A stretch of DNA of 64,000 bases, taken from the NCBI GenBank assembly GCA_028826165.1, contig JAPDFW010000063.1, positions 992,001-1,056,000 of the forward strand. The letters are read 5' to 3'. This document shows positions 20,400 to 33,881 of the stretch, one piece after another. The translations under genes and the position numbers were made by a program. The stretch comes from Anaeramoeba ignava (taxonomy: Eukaryota; Metamonada; Anaeramoebidae). Every line of letters starts with the position of its first letter. The stretch's first letter is position 1. The notes beneath the pieces were generated by a model. The model ran no database searches. It saw only the letters and a program-made list of their open reading frames with translations, and was not told where the DNA came from.

Positions 20400-22605
20400 T
20401 TTTAAATTTTAATTTTGATTTTAATTATTAATAAATTTATTTAAAATTAATAATAGATAATATTTTATTATAAATTATTAATAATTATTGTTTTAATTTT
20501 AATTATAATTTTGATTAAATATTTGAATTAATTTTATTTTAATATTTTTAATAATAATTAATTAGAAATTTATTAATAAATTTATTTAAAATTAATAATA
20601 GATAATATTTTATTATAAATTATTAATAATTATTGTTTTGATTTTAAATATGATTTTGATTAAATTATTGGATTAATTTTATTTTAATATTTTTAATTAT
20701 AATTAATTAGAAATTTATTAATAAATTTATTTAAAATTAATAATAGATATTGTTTTAATTTTAATTATAATTTTGATTAAATATTTGAATTAATTTTTAT
20801 TTTAATATTTTTAATAATAATTAATTAGAAATTTATTAATAAATTTATTTATAATTAATAATAGATAATATTTTATTATAAATTATTAATAATTATTGTT
20901 TTAATTTTAATTAAAATTTTGATTAAATTTTTGAATTAATTTTATTTTAATATTTTTAATTATAATTTATTAGAAATTTATTAATAAATTTATTTAAAAT
21001 TAAAAAATAGATAATATTTTATTATAAATTATTAATAATTATTGTTTTAATTTTAATTATAATTTTGATTAAAATTTTGAATTAATTTTATTTTAATATT
21101 TTTAATAATAATTAATTAGAAATTTATTAATAAATTTATTTATAATTAATAATAGATAATATTTTATTATAAATTATTAATAATTATTGTTTTAATTTTA
21201 AATAAAATTTTAAATAAATATTTGAATTAATTTTATTTTAATATTTTTAATTATAATTTATTAGAAATTTATTAATAAATTTATTTAAAATTAATAATAG
21301 ATAATATTTTATTATAAATTATTAATAATTATTATTTTGATTTTAAATATAATTTTGATTAAATTATTGAATTAATTTTATTTTAATATTTTTAATTATA
21401 ATTAATTTAAAATTTATTAATAAATTTATTTATAATTAATAATAGATAATATTTTATTATAAATTATTAATAATTATTGTTTTAATTTTTAAATATAATT
21501 TTGATTAAATTATTGAATTAATTTTATTTTAATATTTTTAATTATAATTAATTAGAAATTTATTAATAAATTTATTTATAATTAATAATAGATAATATTT
21601 TATTATAAATTATTAATAATTATTAATTTAATTTTAAATATAATTTTAATTAAATTTTTGGATTAATTTTATTTTAATATTTTCAATAATAATTAATTAG
21701 AAATTTATTAATAAATTTATTTATAATTAATAATAGATAATATTTTATTATAAATTATTAATAATTATTGTTTTTAATTTTTAATTATAATTTTAATTAA
21801 ATTTTTGAATTAATTTTATTTTAATATTTTTAATTATAATTAATTAGAAATTTATTAATAAATTTATTTATAATTAATAATAGATAATATTTTATTATAA
21901 ATTATTAATAATTATTGATTTAAATTTAATTATAATTTTGATTAAATTTTTGAATTAATTTTATTTTAATATTTTTAATAATAATTAATTAGAAATTTAT
22001 TAATAAATTTATTTATAATTAATAATAGATAATATTTTATTATAAATTATTAATAATTATTGTTTTAATTTTTAATTAAAATTTTGATTAAATTATTGAA
22101 TTAATTTTATTTTAATATTTTTAATAATAATTAATTAGAAATTTATTAATAAATTTATTTATAATTAATAATAGATAATATTTTTATTATAAATTATTAA
22201 TAATTATTGATTTAAATTTAATTATAATTTTGATTAAATTATTGAATTAATTTTATTTTAATATTTTTAATTATAATTAATTAGAAATTTATTAATAAAT
22301 TTATTTATAATTAATAATAGATAATATTTTTATTATAAATTATTAATAATTATTGTTTTAATTTTAATTATAATTTTAATTGAATTTTTGAATTAATTTT
22401 ATTTTAATATTTTTAATTATAATTAATTAGAAATTTATTAATAAATTTATTTATAATTAATAATAGATAATATTTTATTATAAATTATTAATAATTATTG
22501 ATTTAATTTTAATTATAATTTTGATTAAATTATTGAATTAATTTTATTTTAATATTTTTAATAATAATTAATTAGAAATTTATTAATAAATTTATTTAAA
22601 ATTAA
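20400..22605. repeat. Satellite array S1, about 142-bp unit, about 15 copies
   Basis: Units begin with AATTTATTAATAAATTTATT, seen near 20427, 20569 and 20711 (period 142), then onward to 22600. One unit near 20711-20830 is shorter, lacking the ATAATATTTTATTATAAATT segment. Pure A/T with rare G/C. No open reading frame. Confidence 0.88.
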
Positions 22606-22966
22606 AAAAGCAAAAAAAACTTTAAATACGTCAGTTTAATTAAAATGATCAATTCAATTAAAATTAAAATTAAAAATTCAAATTAAAATTCAATTAAAAA
22701 TTCAATTAAAATTTTTTAATTTTTATTCTTTTTTTGTTTTATTTTTTAATTAAAAAAGCGATCAAAAATTAAAAACTCTTTTTAAATTGTTTTAAAATTA
22801 ATAAAATAAATAATAAAACATCTTTTACCTAATGAATAATTTAATTAAAAAACTTTTTAATTAAAAAAAAAGAAAAAAAAAATTTTTAAATGCAGGCAAA
22901 AAAATAATTTAAAAATAAAAAAAAAATAAAAAAAAAAAAAAATCATTTCATTTTTGGAATAAAGCA
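22606..22966 (+). promoter_or_regulatory. CP4 upstream region with GCAGGC box
   Basis: A unique A/T-rich stretch after satellite S1. TGCAGGCAAAAAAATAATTT at 22891..22910, 57 nt before the CP4 ATG, is also present upstream of CP6 (exact, opposite strand), with a one-base variant upstream of CP5 and CP7. Candidate promoter element, inferred from conservation only. Confidence 0.5.
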
Positions 22967-23917
22967 ATGAAATTCATTGTTATTTTCGCTATTTTAGTTT
23001 TGGTTGCATCATGCGCCAATGACAGAATGCTTTTCAATCACTTCAAGAACAAATTCAACAAGAAATACAGTGTTGAAGAAGAAGCCATGAGATTCAAAAT
23101 TTTCCAAGCAAACTTAAAGACAATCCGAGAACACAATGCAGGAGATTCAACCTTCAAAATGGGAATCAATCAATTCACCGATTTGACCCTCAAAGAATAT
23201 GCACAAAAATACTTATCCCCAGTCAAAATCCAAGGTTCAGGAAGAAAAACAAATGAAAAAGTTACAGTTGGAGGAAGCTTTAATTGGGTTGATCATGGAG
23301 CAGTTACACCAGTCAAAGATCAAGGACAATGTGGATCATGCTGGACATTCTCAACAACAGGAATGATTGAAGGATGCACAGTTGCTGATGGAGGTAAATT
23401 AATCTCACTTTCCGAACAAGAAATTGTTGATTGTGATGATGGTGGTTATGGATGTAACGGAGGTTGGCCATATCAAGCTATGGCATGGGTTACTAGTAAT
23501 GGTGGACTTTGCTCAGAACAAGCCTATCCTTATAAAGCTTATGATCAAAATTGCCAAAAATCATCTTGCCAATCAGTTTCAACTTTGAATGCACATGCTC
23601 AATACTCAAGTGAAACTGAAATGATGAACAAAATCCAAACTTACGGACCAATCTCAATTGCTGTTGATGCTGAAAATAGTGCTTTTATGTACTATACAAG
23701 TGGTGTAGTCACTGCCTCAGAGTGCCCTGATGACGGATTAGATCATGCTATTCTTATTACTGGATATAACACTGATGCCAACCCACCATACTGGATTGTC
23801 AAAAATTCATGGGCAGCTTCATGGGGACAACAAGGTTATATTTGGTTGGAATACGGAAAAAACACTTGTGGTCTTGCTGATCAAGCTTGGTATGGAACTG
23901 GTTGCCACAATCTCTAA
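22967..23917 (+). CDS. Papain-family cysteine protease CP4 (family B)
   Basis: 316 aa. Signal peptide MKFIVIFAILVLVASC, ERFNIN-type propeptide around 40-57, Cys125 ('CGSCWTFS'), His260 ('LDHAILITGY') and Asn280 ('KNSWAASWG'). The Asn-Ser-Trp motif is followed by Ala-Ala rather than Gly-Thr, a variant shared only with CP6. The two proteins are nearly identical although CP6 lies 27 kb away on the other strand. Satellites S1 and S2 flank it, so the copy was probably moved or inverted as a unit with its promoter box. Confidence 0.94.
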   Translation: MKFIVIFAILVLVASCANDRMLFNHFKNKFNKKYSVEEEAMRFKIFQANLKTIREHNAGDSTFKMGINQFTDLTLKEYAQKYLSPVKIQGSGRKTNEKVTVGGSFNWVDHGAVTPVKDQGQCGSCWTFSTTGMIEGCTVADGGKLISLSEQEIVDCDDGGYGCNGGWPYQAMAWVTSNGGLCSEQAYPYKAYDQNCQKSSCQSVSTLNAHAQYSSETEMMNKIQTYGPISIAVDAENSAFMYYTSGVVTASECPDDGLDHAILITGYNTDANPPYWIVKNSWAASWGQQGYIWLEYGKNTCGLADQAWYGTGCHNL

Positions 23918-24119
23918 ATTACTTAGCTTAGCTCATTTTTTTCATTTTTTTTTTCTTTAAGCAAAATTTAATTCGTTTCCTTTTTTTGCTTTTTTTTCAC
24001 ATTCAATCTGCATAATAATGAGATTGAATTTTTTTTTAAGACTTTTTGGTTTAATTTGGTTTTAAGAACTTAATAAAGAAAAAGTCATTTTTCGCAACAA
24101 TTTATTTATTATTTTTATT
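23918..24119. other. CP4 3' flank
   Basis: T-rich runs, a short ATTCAATCTGCATAATAATG region and an AATAAAGAAAAAG segment near 24072 that could serve for polyadenylation. Satellite S2 starts after this. Confidence 0.4.
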
Positions 24120-27100
24120 TTTAAAAAATTAATTAATATTAAATTTAAATTAATTATAATTTATTATTTTAAAATGATTTATAATTAAATTATTAATGAT
24201 TTATTATTAAATTATTATTAAATTATTATTAAAAAAGTGGAATAAATATTTTAGAATAAAATATTTAATAAATTATTTAATATTTAATTTAAATTAATTA
24301 TAATTTATTATTTTGAAATGATTTATAATTAAATTATTAATAATTTATTATTTAAAAATTAATTAAAAATTAATTAAAAATGGAATAAATATTTTTGAAT
24401 TAAATACTTAATAAATTATTTAATATTAAATTTAAATTAATTATAATTTATTATTTTAAAATTATTAATAAATTATTATTAAAAATTAATTTAAAAATTA
24501 ATTAAAAAATTAATTTAAAATTAATTAAAAATTAATTAAAAATGGAATTAAATACTTAATAAATTATTTAATATTTAATTTAAAATTAATTATAATTTAT
24601 TATTTTAAAATTGATTTATAATTAAATTATTAATAAATTATTATTTAAAAATTAATTAAAAATTAATTAAAAATTGAAATAAATATTTTGGAATAAAATA
24701 CTTAATAAATTATTTAATATTTAATTTAAATTAATTATAATTTATTATTTTAAAATGATTTATAATTACATCATTATTAAATTATTATTTAAAAATTAAT
24801 ATAAAATTAATTAAAAATTGAATAAATATTTTGGAATTAATTATTTAATAAATTATTTAATATTTAATTTAAATTAATTATAATTTATTATTTTTAAAAT
24901 GATTTATAATTAAATTATTATTAAATTATTATTCAAAAATTAATAATAAATTAATTAAAAATGGAATAAATATTTTTGAATTAAATACTTAATAAATTAT
25001 TTAATATTTAATTTAAATTAATTATAATTTATTATTTTAAAATGATTTATAATTAAATTATTATTAAATTATTATTAAAAATTAATTAAAAATTAATTAA
25101 AAATGGAATAAATATTTTGGAATAAAATACTTAATAAATTATTTAATATTTAATTTAAATTAATTATAATTTATTATTTTAAAAAGATTTATAATTAAAT
25201 TATTATTAAATTATTATTTAAAAAAATAATTTAAAATTAATTAAAAATTGAAATAAATATTTTGGAATTAAATATTTAATAAATTATTTAACATTAAATT
25301 TAAATTAATTATAATTTATTATTTTAAATTGATTTATAATTAAATTATTATTAAATTATTATTAAAAATTAATTAAAAATTAATTAAAAATGGAATAAAT
25401 ATTTTAGAATAAAATATTTAATAAATTATTTAATATTTAATTTAAATTAATTATAATTTATTATTTTAAAATGATTTATAAATTAAATTATTATTAAATT
25501 ATTATTAAAAATTAATTAAAAATTAATTAAAAATGGAATAAATATTTTAGAATTAAATACTTAATAAATTATTTAATATTAAATTTGAATTAATTATAAT
25601 TTATTATTTCAAAATGATTTATAATTAAATTATTATTAAATTATTATTTAAAAAATAATAATAAATTAATTAAAAATGGAATAAATATTTTAGAATAAAA
25701 TATTTAATAAATTATTTAATATTAAATTTAAATTAATTTATAATTTATTATTTCAAAATGATTTATAATTAAATTATTAATAAATTATTATTAAAAATTT
25801 AATAAAAATTAATTAAAAAGTGGAATTAAATATTTTTGCATTAATTATTTATTAAATTATTTAATATCAAATTTAAATTATTTATAATTTATTATTTTAA
25901 AAATGATTTATAATTAAATTATAATTAAATTATTATTAAATTATTATTTAAAAATTAATAAAAATTAATTAAAAAGTGGAATAAATATTTTGGAATAAAA
26001 TACTTAATAAATTATTTAATATTTAATTTGAATTAATTATAATTTATTATTTTAAAATGAATTGTAATTAAATTATTATTAAATTATTATTTAAAAATTA
26101 ATATAAAATTAATTAAAAATTGAAATAAATATTTTAGAATAAAATACTTAATAAATTATTTAATATTTAATTTAAATTAATTATAATTTATTATTTTAAA
26201 TTGATTTATAATTAAATTATTATTAAATTATTATTTAAAAATTAATTAAAAATTTATTAAAAATGGAATTGAATATTTTAGAATAAAAATATTTAATAAA
26301 TTATTTAATATTTAATTTGAATTAATTATAATTTATTATTCTAAAAAGATTTATAATTAAAATTATTAAATTATTATTAAATTATTATTAAAAATTAATT
26401 AAAAATTAATTAAAAATGGAATTGAATATTTTTGTATTAAAATATTTAATAAATTATTTAACATTAAATTTAAATTAATTATAATTTATTATTTTAAAAT
26501 GATTTATAATTAAAATTATTAATAATTTATTATTTAAAAATTAATATAAAATTAATTAAAAAGTGGAATAAATATTTTGGAATTAAATATTTAATAAATT
26601 ATTTAATATTTAATTTTAAACTAATTATAATTTATTATTCTAAAAAGATTTATAATTAAATTATTATTAAATTATTATTTAAAAATTTATATAAAATTAA
26701 TTAAATATTTTAGAATTAAATACTTAATAAATTATTTAATATTTAATTTGAATTAATTATAGTTTATTATTTTAAAAAGATTTATAATTAAATTATTAAT
26801 AAATTATTATTTAATATTAAATTTAAATTAATTATAATTTATTATTTTGAAATGATTTATAAATAAATTATTAATAAATTATTTAATATTAAATTTAAAT
26901 TAATTATAATTTATTATTTTAAAAAGATTTATAATTAAATTATTATTAAATTATTATTTAAAAATAATATAAAATTAATTAAAAAGTGGAATTAAATATT
27001 TTTGCATTAATTATTTATTAAATTATTTAATATCAAATTTAAATTATTTATAATTTATTATTTTAAAATGATTTATAATTAAATTATAATTAAATTATTA

Positions 27101-29230
27101 TTAAATTATTATTTAAAAATTAATAAAAATTAATTAAAAAGTGGAATAAATATTTTTGAACTAAATACTTAATAAATTATTTAATATTTAATTTAAATTA
27201 ATTATAATTTATTATTTTAAAATGAATTGTAATTAAATTATTAATAAATTATTATTAAAAATTAATATAAAATTAATTAAAAAGTGGAATAAATATTTTA
27301 GAATAAAATACTTAATAAATTATTTAATATTAAATTTAAATTAATTATAATTTAATTATTTTAAAAAGATTTATAATTAAATTATTATTAAATTATTATT
27401 TAAAAATTAATATAAAATTAATTAAAAATGGAATAAATATTTTGGAATAAAATATTTAATAAATTATTTAATATTTAATTTGAATTATTTATAATTTATT
27501 ATTTTAAAAGATTTATAATTAAATTATTAATAAATTATTATTTAAAAATTTAATAAAAATTAATTAAAAATGGAATAAATATTTTTGAATTAAATATTTA
27601 ATAAATTATTTAATATTTAATTTAAATTAATTATAATTTATTATTTTAAAATGATTTATAATTAAAATTATTATTAAATTATTATTTAAAAATTTAATAA
27701 AAATTAATTAAAAATGGAATTGAATATTTTTGAATTAAATACTTAATAAAATTATTTAATATTTAATTTAAACTAATTATAATTTATTATTTTAAAATGA
27801 TTTATAATTAAATTATTATTAAATTATATTTAAAAATTAATATAAAATTAATTAAAAATGGAATTGAATATTTTGGAATAAAATATTTAATAAATTATTT
27901 AATATTTAATTTAAACTAATTATAATTTATTATTTTAAAAAGATTTATAATTAAATTATTATTAATTTATTATTTAAAAATTAATATAAAATTAATTAAA
28001 AAATGGAATAAATATTTTTGCATTAAATACTTAATAAATTATTTAATATTTAATTTAAATTAATTATAATTTATTATTTTAAAATGATTTGTAATTAAAT
28101 TATTATTAAATTATTATTTAAAAATAATATAAAATTAATTAAAAATTGAATAAATATTTTGGAATAAAATATTCAATAAATTATTTAATATTAAATTTAA
28201 ATTAATTATAATTTATTATTTTAAAAATATTTATAATTAAATTATTATTAAATTATTATTTAAAAATTAATATAAAATTAATTAAAAAGTGGAATAAATA
28301 TTTTGGAATTAAATATTTAATAAATTATTTAATATTTAATTTAAACTAATTATAATTTATTATTCTAAAAAGATTTATAATTAAATTATTATTAAATTAT
28401 TATTTAAAAATTTATATAAAATTAATTAAATATTTTAGAATTAAATACTTAATAAATTATTTAATATTTAATTTGAATTAATTATAATTTATTATTTTAA
28501 AATGATTTATAATTAAATTATTATTAATTTATTATTTAAAAATTAATAAAAATTAATTAAAAATTAAATTAAATATTTTGGAATTAAATACTTAATAAAT
28601 TATTTAATATTAAATTTAAATTAATTATGATTTATTATTCTAAAAAGATTTATAATTAAATTATTATTAAATTATTATTTAAAAATTTATTTAAAATTAA
28701 TTAAAAATGGAATTAAATATTTTGGAATTAAATACTTAATAAATTATTTAATATTAAAATTTAAATTAATTATAATTTATTATTTTAAAAAGATTTATAA
28801 TTAAATTATTATTAAATTATTATTTAAAAATTAATATAAAATTAATTAAAAATTGAATTGAATATTTTGGAATAAAATATTTAATAAATTATTTAATATT
28901 AAATTTAAATTAATTATAATTTATTATTTTAAAATGATTTATAATTAAATTATTATTAATTTATTATTTAAAAATTAATAAAAATTAATTAAAAATAAAT
29001 TAAATATTTTGGAATTAAATACTTAATAAATTATTTAATATTAAATTTAAATTAATTATAATTTATTATTTTAAAAAGATTTGTAATTAAATTATTATTA
29101 AATTATTATTTAAAAAATAATAAAAAATTAAATAAAAAATGGAATAAATATTTTTACATTAATTATTTAATAAATTATTTAATATTTAATTTAAATCAAT
29201 TATAGTTTATTATTCTAAAATGATTTATTA
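24120..29230. repeat. Satellite array S2, left block, about 145-bp unit, about 35 copies
   Basis: The anchor AATTATTTAATATT recurs near 24271, 24413, 24562 and 24708 (spacing 142-149) and on to 29200. Each unit has TAATTATAATTTATTATTTT, then AATGATTTATAATTAAATTA, then a short TGGAATAAATATTTTGGAA segment with the only G/C bases. No coding potential. Confidence 0.9.
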
Positions 29231-29291
29231 TTAAATTAAATTCAAAAAATGAAAAAAAATATTTCAGTTTTTTCTTTACAAAAAAAATAAA

Positions 29292-31352
29292 ATGAATAAG
29301 AAAATTAAATTAATTCAAACATTCCCATTTATGGAATTCAATCCAATTTTCCAATTTCCAATCACAAAAAACAATAGGGAGTGTTTCACAAACCAAATTC
29401 TTCAAAACGGTCTCTCCAAATACTACCGAAAAGAAGATAATTCTGAGATCGGAATTGGCTACTGCGGAGGTTCTCTCCCAATAAGAACCACAAAAATGAA
29501 GAATTCAGAAAAAATGATTCCCTTTTTATTTTATCCAAAAGGAGAAATCAGCTTGATAATGAAAACCATAATAGGAAAGGAATATATCATTAAAGTTCCA
29601 AAAAATGCAACAATTATGGATCTTAAAGAGAAATTATCAACTGTTCTTTATGTTTCTGCTGATAATCAAAGAATGATTTCTGCTGGTAGAGGTTTGGAAG
29701 ATGGAAGGACAATATCTTCCTATCGAATCACTGATAACTCACCCATTCATGTTGTTTTCCGTCTTAGAAGTTGTGTTATAGAAGAGTTTTCTCTTCCTCC
29801 AAAATTGGATCTTTTTGAATTCTCTCAAAACTTTTTTGATACACACAATCCAATACAAAATGATAAAATCATTCAAAGCATGAATGCAAATGATATTTGT
29901 GAATGGGAAGATGACAACAAAGTTTTCAAGCTTCCTGTATTTTTTAAAGAAATGAAGCTTCCAAACAAGCGGTCAAATAAAGAGTATTTGCGAATTCATC
30001 GAGGAATTAATTTCTATTGTTGCTGTTTAAATCCAAATTGCGAGATTTATAATACCTACTTCTCTCACTATCCTTCAAAAAATGAGGCAATCGAAGAAAA
30101 GATGCGAGTTATTCATGTTCAAAAATATCTCAAAAAAATTCAATGTCCCAAATGTGGCTCTCACAACTTCAAACTTGAAAAATTATATTTCTTTTCTTGT
30201 AATGTGATGTGGGAAGGTTATAAAGACAACTTGAAATATTTTCAGCCATGGATTTCAACTCCAGAAAACCGCAATAATTACTCTTTATACCAAGACTACG
30301 ACTATATCTATTCCATTCCTCTTCTCCAAAATTTGGATGAATGGGGAGATTTGAAAATCGGAATTTCAGCAGATACATATTGTTCGTTATGTTTGCCTCT
30401 AATTTATGAACCTTGGTGGGGATTTTCCTTTAAGATTATCACTTGCAAGAAATGCAAAAGATTTTTCCATCATCATTGTTTCGAGAAGTGGAAAAAAAAG
30501 GAAAATTTGGAAAAGTTTTTTTATTGTCCGTTTTGCAAGTTTTCTCTTTCAAATGATTTGTTGAAACTTCTCGATTCAAAAAAGGGAGATTTCGAAATCA
30601 TTTCCAAAAATGGAGTTAAATTCAACATTTTTTTTGAATTATTAAAAGCGCGCCTTTCTACAAAAGAAAATTCAGATCAAATCTCAAAAGAATTTCTTCA
30701 AGAAATTTTTTCTCAGTCAAACTCATATATTGTTGAAAGAATTCTGAAATGGGTTTGTTCAGGATTTGATTATGTTATGATGAATGAATACACAGAAGAT
30801 GATGAAAAAGAAATTAAATTAATTGAGCAACATTCCAATTTTTTGGGAATCAATTACGAAACTTATGAACAAGAATTTTATGGTACGCTCCAAAAGATAT
30901 TCAAGTGTGAAAATTTCAAAGATGAATTTAACAACAAAAGTAAATATCATGGGATTTTGGCAGATATGAAAAAACTCTATCAAACAGAATCTACAAAAGA
31001 TTTCAAAATTATTGTCGAAGAAAGGGAAATAAGAATTCACAAATTCATCTTACAAGCAAGAAGTCAATTATATTATTCAATGTTTGAAAATGTTGATGAT
31101 CCTTCTAATTCCGTTCATGATTATTCAACCAAATCTTTTGAAACAATTAGAGTTTTGTTTGAATATTTTTATACCAATGAAATTCCGGAAAATTTATCCC
31201 AAAAAATGCAAAATGAATTGGAAGATGTTCTTGAATATTATCAACTTTCAGAAGATCCATTACAAATTAATTCAAGTTTAGTTACAAGTTTCTTTTCAAA
31301 ATTAAATTCAAGTTCAAATCCAAATTCAAATGAGAATCTAAACAAAAATTGA
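29292..31352 (+). CDS. Ubiquitin-like + zinc/RING + BTB protein inside the satellite
   Basis: 686 aa, intronless, ending TGA-TAA. Residues 86-160 are a ubiquitin-like fold ('MKTIIGKEYIIKVPKNATI', 'AGRGLEDGRTISSYRI', 'VVFRLRS' matching ubiquitin's LEDGRTLSDY and LVLRLR, without the GlyGly end). A Cys-rich module spans 240-310 ('CCCLNPNCEIYN', 'CPKCGSHNF'). A RING-like finger is at 364-415 (CSLC...CKKCKRFFHHHCFEKW...CPFC). A BTB domain occupies about 570-660 ('DFKIIVEEREIRIHKFILQA'), ending 'DVLEYYQLS' like the RCC1-BTB genes. Predicted role: a one-chain E3 ubiquitin ligase or adaptor, inferred from domains. Its codon use is richer in G/C than the flanks, which argues for selection on the protein. 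Confidence 0.85.
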   Translation: MNKKIKLIQTFPFMEFNPIFQFPITKNNRECFTNQILQNGLSKYYRKEDNSEIGIGYCGGSLPIRTTKMKNSEKMIPFLFYPKGEISLIMKTIIGKEYIIKVPKNATIMDLKEKLSTVLYVSADNQRMISAGRGLEDGRTISSYRITDNSPIHVVFRLRSCVIEEFSLPPKLDLFEFSQNFFDTHNPIQNDKIIQSMNANDICEWEDDNKVFKLPVFFKEMKLPNKRSNKEYLRIHRGINFYCCCLNPNCEIYNTYFSHYPSKNEAIEEKMRVIHVQKYLKKIQCPKCGSHNFKLEKLYFFSCNVMWEGYKDNLKYFQPWISTPENRNNYSLYQDYDYIYSIPLLQNLDEWGDLKIGISADTYCSLCLPLIYEPWWGFSFKIITCKKCKRFFHHHCFEKWKKKENLEKFFYCPFCKFSLSNDLLKLLDSKKGDFEIISKNGVKFNIFFELLKARLSTKENSDQISKEFLQEIFSQSNSYIVERILKWVCSGFDYVMMNEYTEDDEKEIKLIEQHSNFLGINYETYEQEFYGTLQKIFKCENFKDEFNNKSKYHGILADMKKLYQTESTKDFKIIVEEREIRIHKFILQARSQLYYSMFENVDDPSNSVHDYSTKSFETIRVLFEYFYTNEIPENLSQKMQNELEDVLEYYQLSEDPLQINSSLVTSFFSKLNSSSNPNSNENLNKN

Positions 31353-31359
31353 TAAAAAA

Positions 31360-33750
31360 TTTATATAAAATTAATTAAATATTTTTGTATTAAATACTTA
31401 ATAAATTATTTAATATTTAATTTGAATTAATTATAATTTATTATTTTAAAATGATTTATAATTAAATTATTATTAAATTATTATTTAAAAAATTAATATA
31501 AAATTAATTAAAAAATGGAATTGAATATTTTTGAATTAAATATTTATTAAATTATTTAATATTAAATTTAAATTAATTATAATTTATTATTTTAAAAAGA
31601 TTTATAATTAAATTATTATTAATTTATTATTTAAAAATTAATAAAAATTAATTAAAAATTAATTAAATATTTTGAATTAATTATTTAATAAATTATTTTA
31701 ATATTTAATTTAAATTAATTATAATTTATTATTTTTGAAAAGATTTGTAATTAAATTATTATTAAATTATTATTTTAAAAATTTAATAAAAATTAATTAA
31801 AAATTGAATAAATATTTTTGAATTAAATATTTAATAAATTATTTAATATTTAATTTAAATTAATTATAATTTATTATTTTAAAAAGATTTATAATTAAAT
31901 TATTAATAAATTATTATTTAAAAATTAATAATAAATTAATTAAAAATGGAATAAATATTTTGGAATTAAATACTTAATAAATTATTTAATATTAAATTTA
32001 AATTAATTATAATTTATTATTTTAAAAGATTTATAATTAAATTATTATTAAATTATTATTTAAAAATAATATAAAATTAATTAAAAATGGAATTGAATAT
32101 TTTGGAATTAAATATTTAATAAATTATTTAATATTTAATTTGAATTAATTATAATTTATTATTTTAAAATGATTTATAATTAAATTATTATTAAATTATT
32201 ATTTAAAAAATTAATTTAAAATTAATTAAAAATAAATTAAATATTTTGGAATTAAATATTTAATAAATTATTTAATATTAAATTTAAATTAATTATAATT
32301 TATTATTTTAAAAGATTTGTAATTAAATTATTATTAAATTATTATTTAAAAATTTAATAAAAATTAATTAAAAATGGAATAAATATTTTTGCATTAAATA
32401 TTTATTAAATTATTTAATATTTAATTTAATTTAATTATAATTTATTATTTTGAAAAGATTTGTAATTAAATTATTATTAAATTATTATTTAAAAATTAAT
32501 AAAAATTAATTAAAAATGGAATAAAATACTTAATAAATTATTTAATATTTAATTTAATTTAAACTAATTATAATTTATTATTTTGAAATGATTTATAATT
32601 AAATTATTATTAAATTATTATTTAAAAATTAATAAAAATTAATTAAAAATTGAATAAATATTTTGGAATTAAATACTTTAATAAAGTATTTAATATTTAA
32701 TTTAACTTAATTATAATTTATTATTTTAAAATGATTTATAATTAAATTATTATTAAATTATTATTTAAAAATAATATAAAATTAATTAAAAATGGAATAA
32801 ATATTTTTGCATTAAATATTTAATAAATTATTTAATATTAAATTTAAACTAATTATAATTTATTATTTTAAAAAGATTTATAATTAAATTATTATTAAAT
32901 TATATTTAAAAATTAATAAAAATTAATTAAAAATGGAATAAATATTTTGGAATTAAATACTTAATAAATTATTTAATATTTAATTTAAATTAATTATAAT
33001 TTATTATTTTAAAAAGATTTATAATTAAATTATTATTAAATTATTATTTAAAAATTAATATAAAATTAATTAAAAATGGAATTGAATATTTTTGAATTAA
33101 ATATTTAATAAATTATTTAATATTTAATTTGAATTAATTATAATTTATTATTTTAAAATGATTTATAATTAAATTATTATTAAATTATTATTTAAAAATA
33201 ATAAAAATTAATTAAAAATGGAATTAAATATTTTGGAATTAAATATTTATTAAATTATTTAATATTTAATTTAAATCAATTATAGTTTATTATTTTAAAA
33301 TGATTTATAATTAAATTATTATTAAATTATTATTTAAAAATTAATAATAAATTAATTAAAAAAATTAAATTAAATATTTTTGTATTAAATATTTAATAAA
33401 TTATTTAATATTTAATTTAAATTATTTATAATTTATTATTTTGAAAAGATTTGTAATTAAATTATTATTAAATTATTATTTAAAAATTAATATAAAATTA
33501 ATTAAAAGATGGAATAAAATATTTTGGAATAAAATATTTAATAAATTATTTAATATTTAATTTAAATTAATTATAATTTATTATTTTAAAATGATTTATA
33601 ATTAAATTATTATTAAATTATTATTTAAAAATTTATTTAAAATTAATTAAAAAGTGGAATTAATATTTTTGAATTAAATATTTAATAAATTATTTAATAT
33701 TAAATTTAAATTAATTATAATTTATTATTTTAAAAAGATTTATAATTAAT
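31360..33750. repeat. Satellite array S2, right block, about 16 copies
   Basis: The same unit and orientation as the left block resume directly after the stop codon of the ubiquitin-like/RING/BTB gene, with a partial unit at the junction (TATATAAAATTAATTAAATA). The block ends near 33750. Confidence 0.9.
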
Positions 33751-33881
33751 TTTAAATAATTTAATTTTCAACAAGCAAAAAAAAAATTGATTAAAAAACT
33801 CACACTTCAAACCAAATAAATAAAAAAAGAAACAAAAAAAAAATTAATCAAAATCATTTTTTTTGGTTTAGAATCAATAAG

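Noticed and set aside
24120-29230. CRISPR-like array
   Set aside because: There are no unique spacers between repeats; the whole unit of about 145 bp is conserved, as in a satellite, in a eukaryotic genome.
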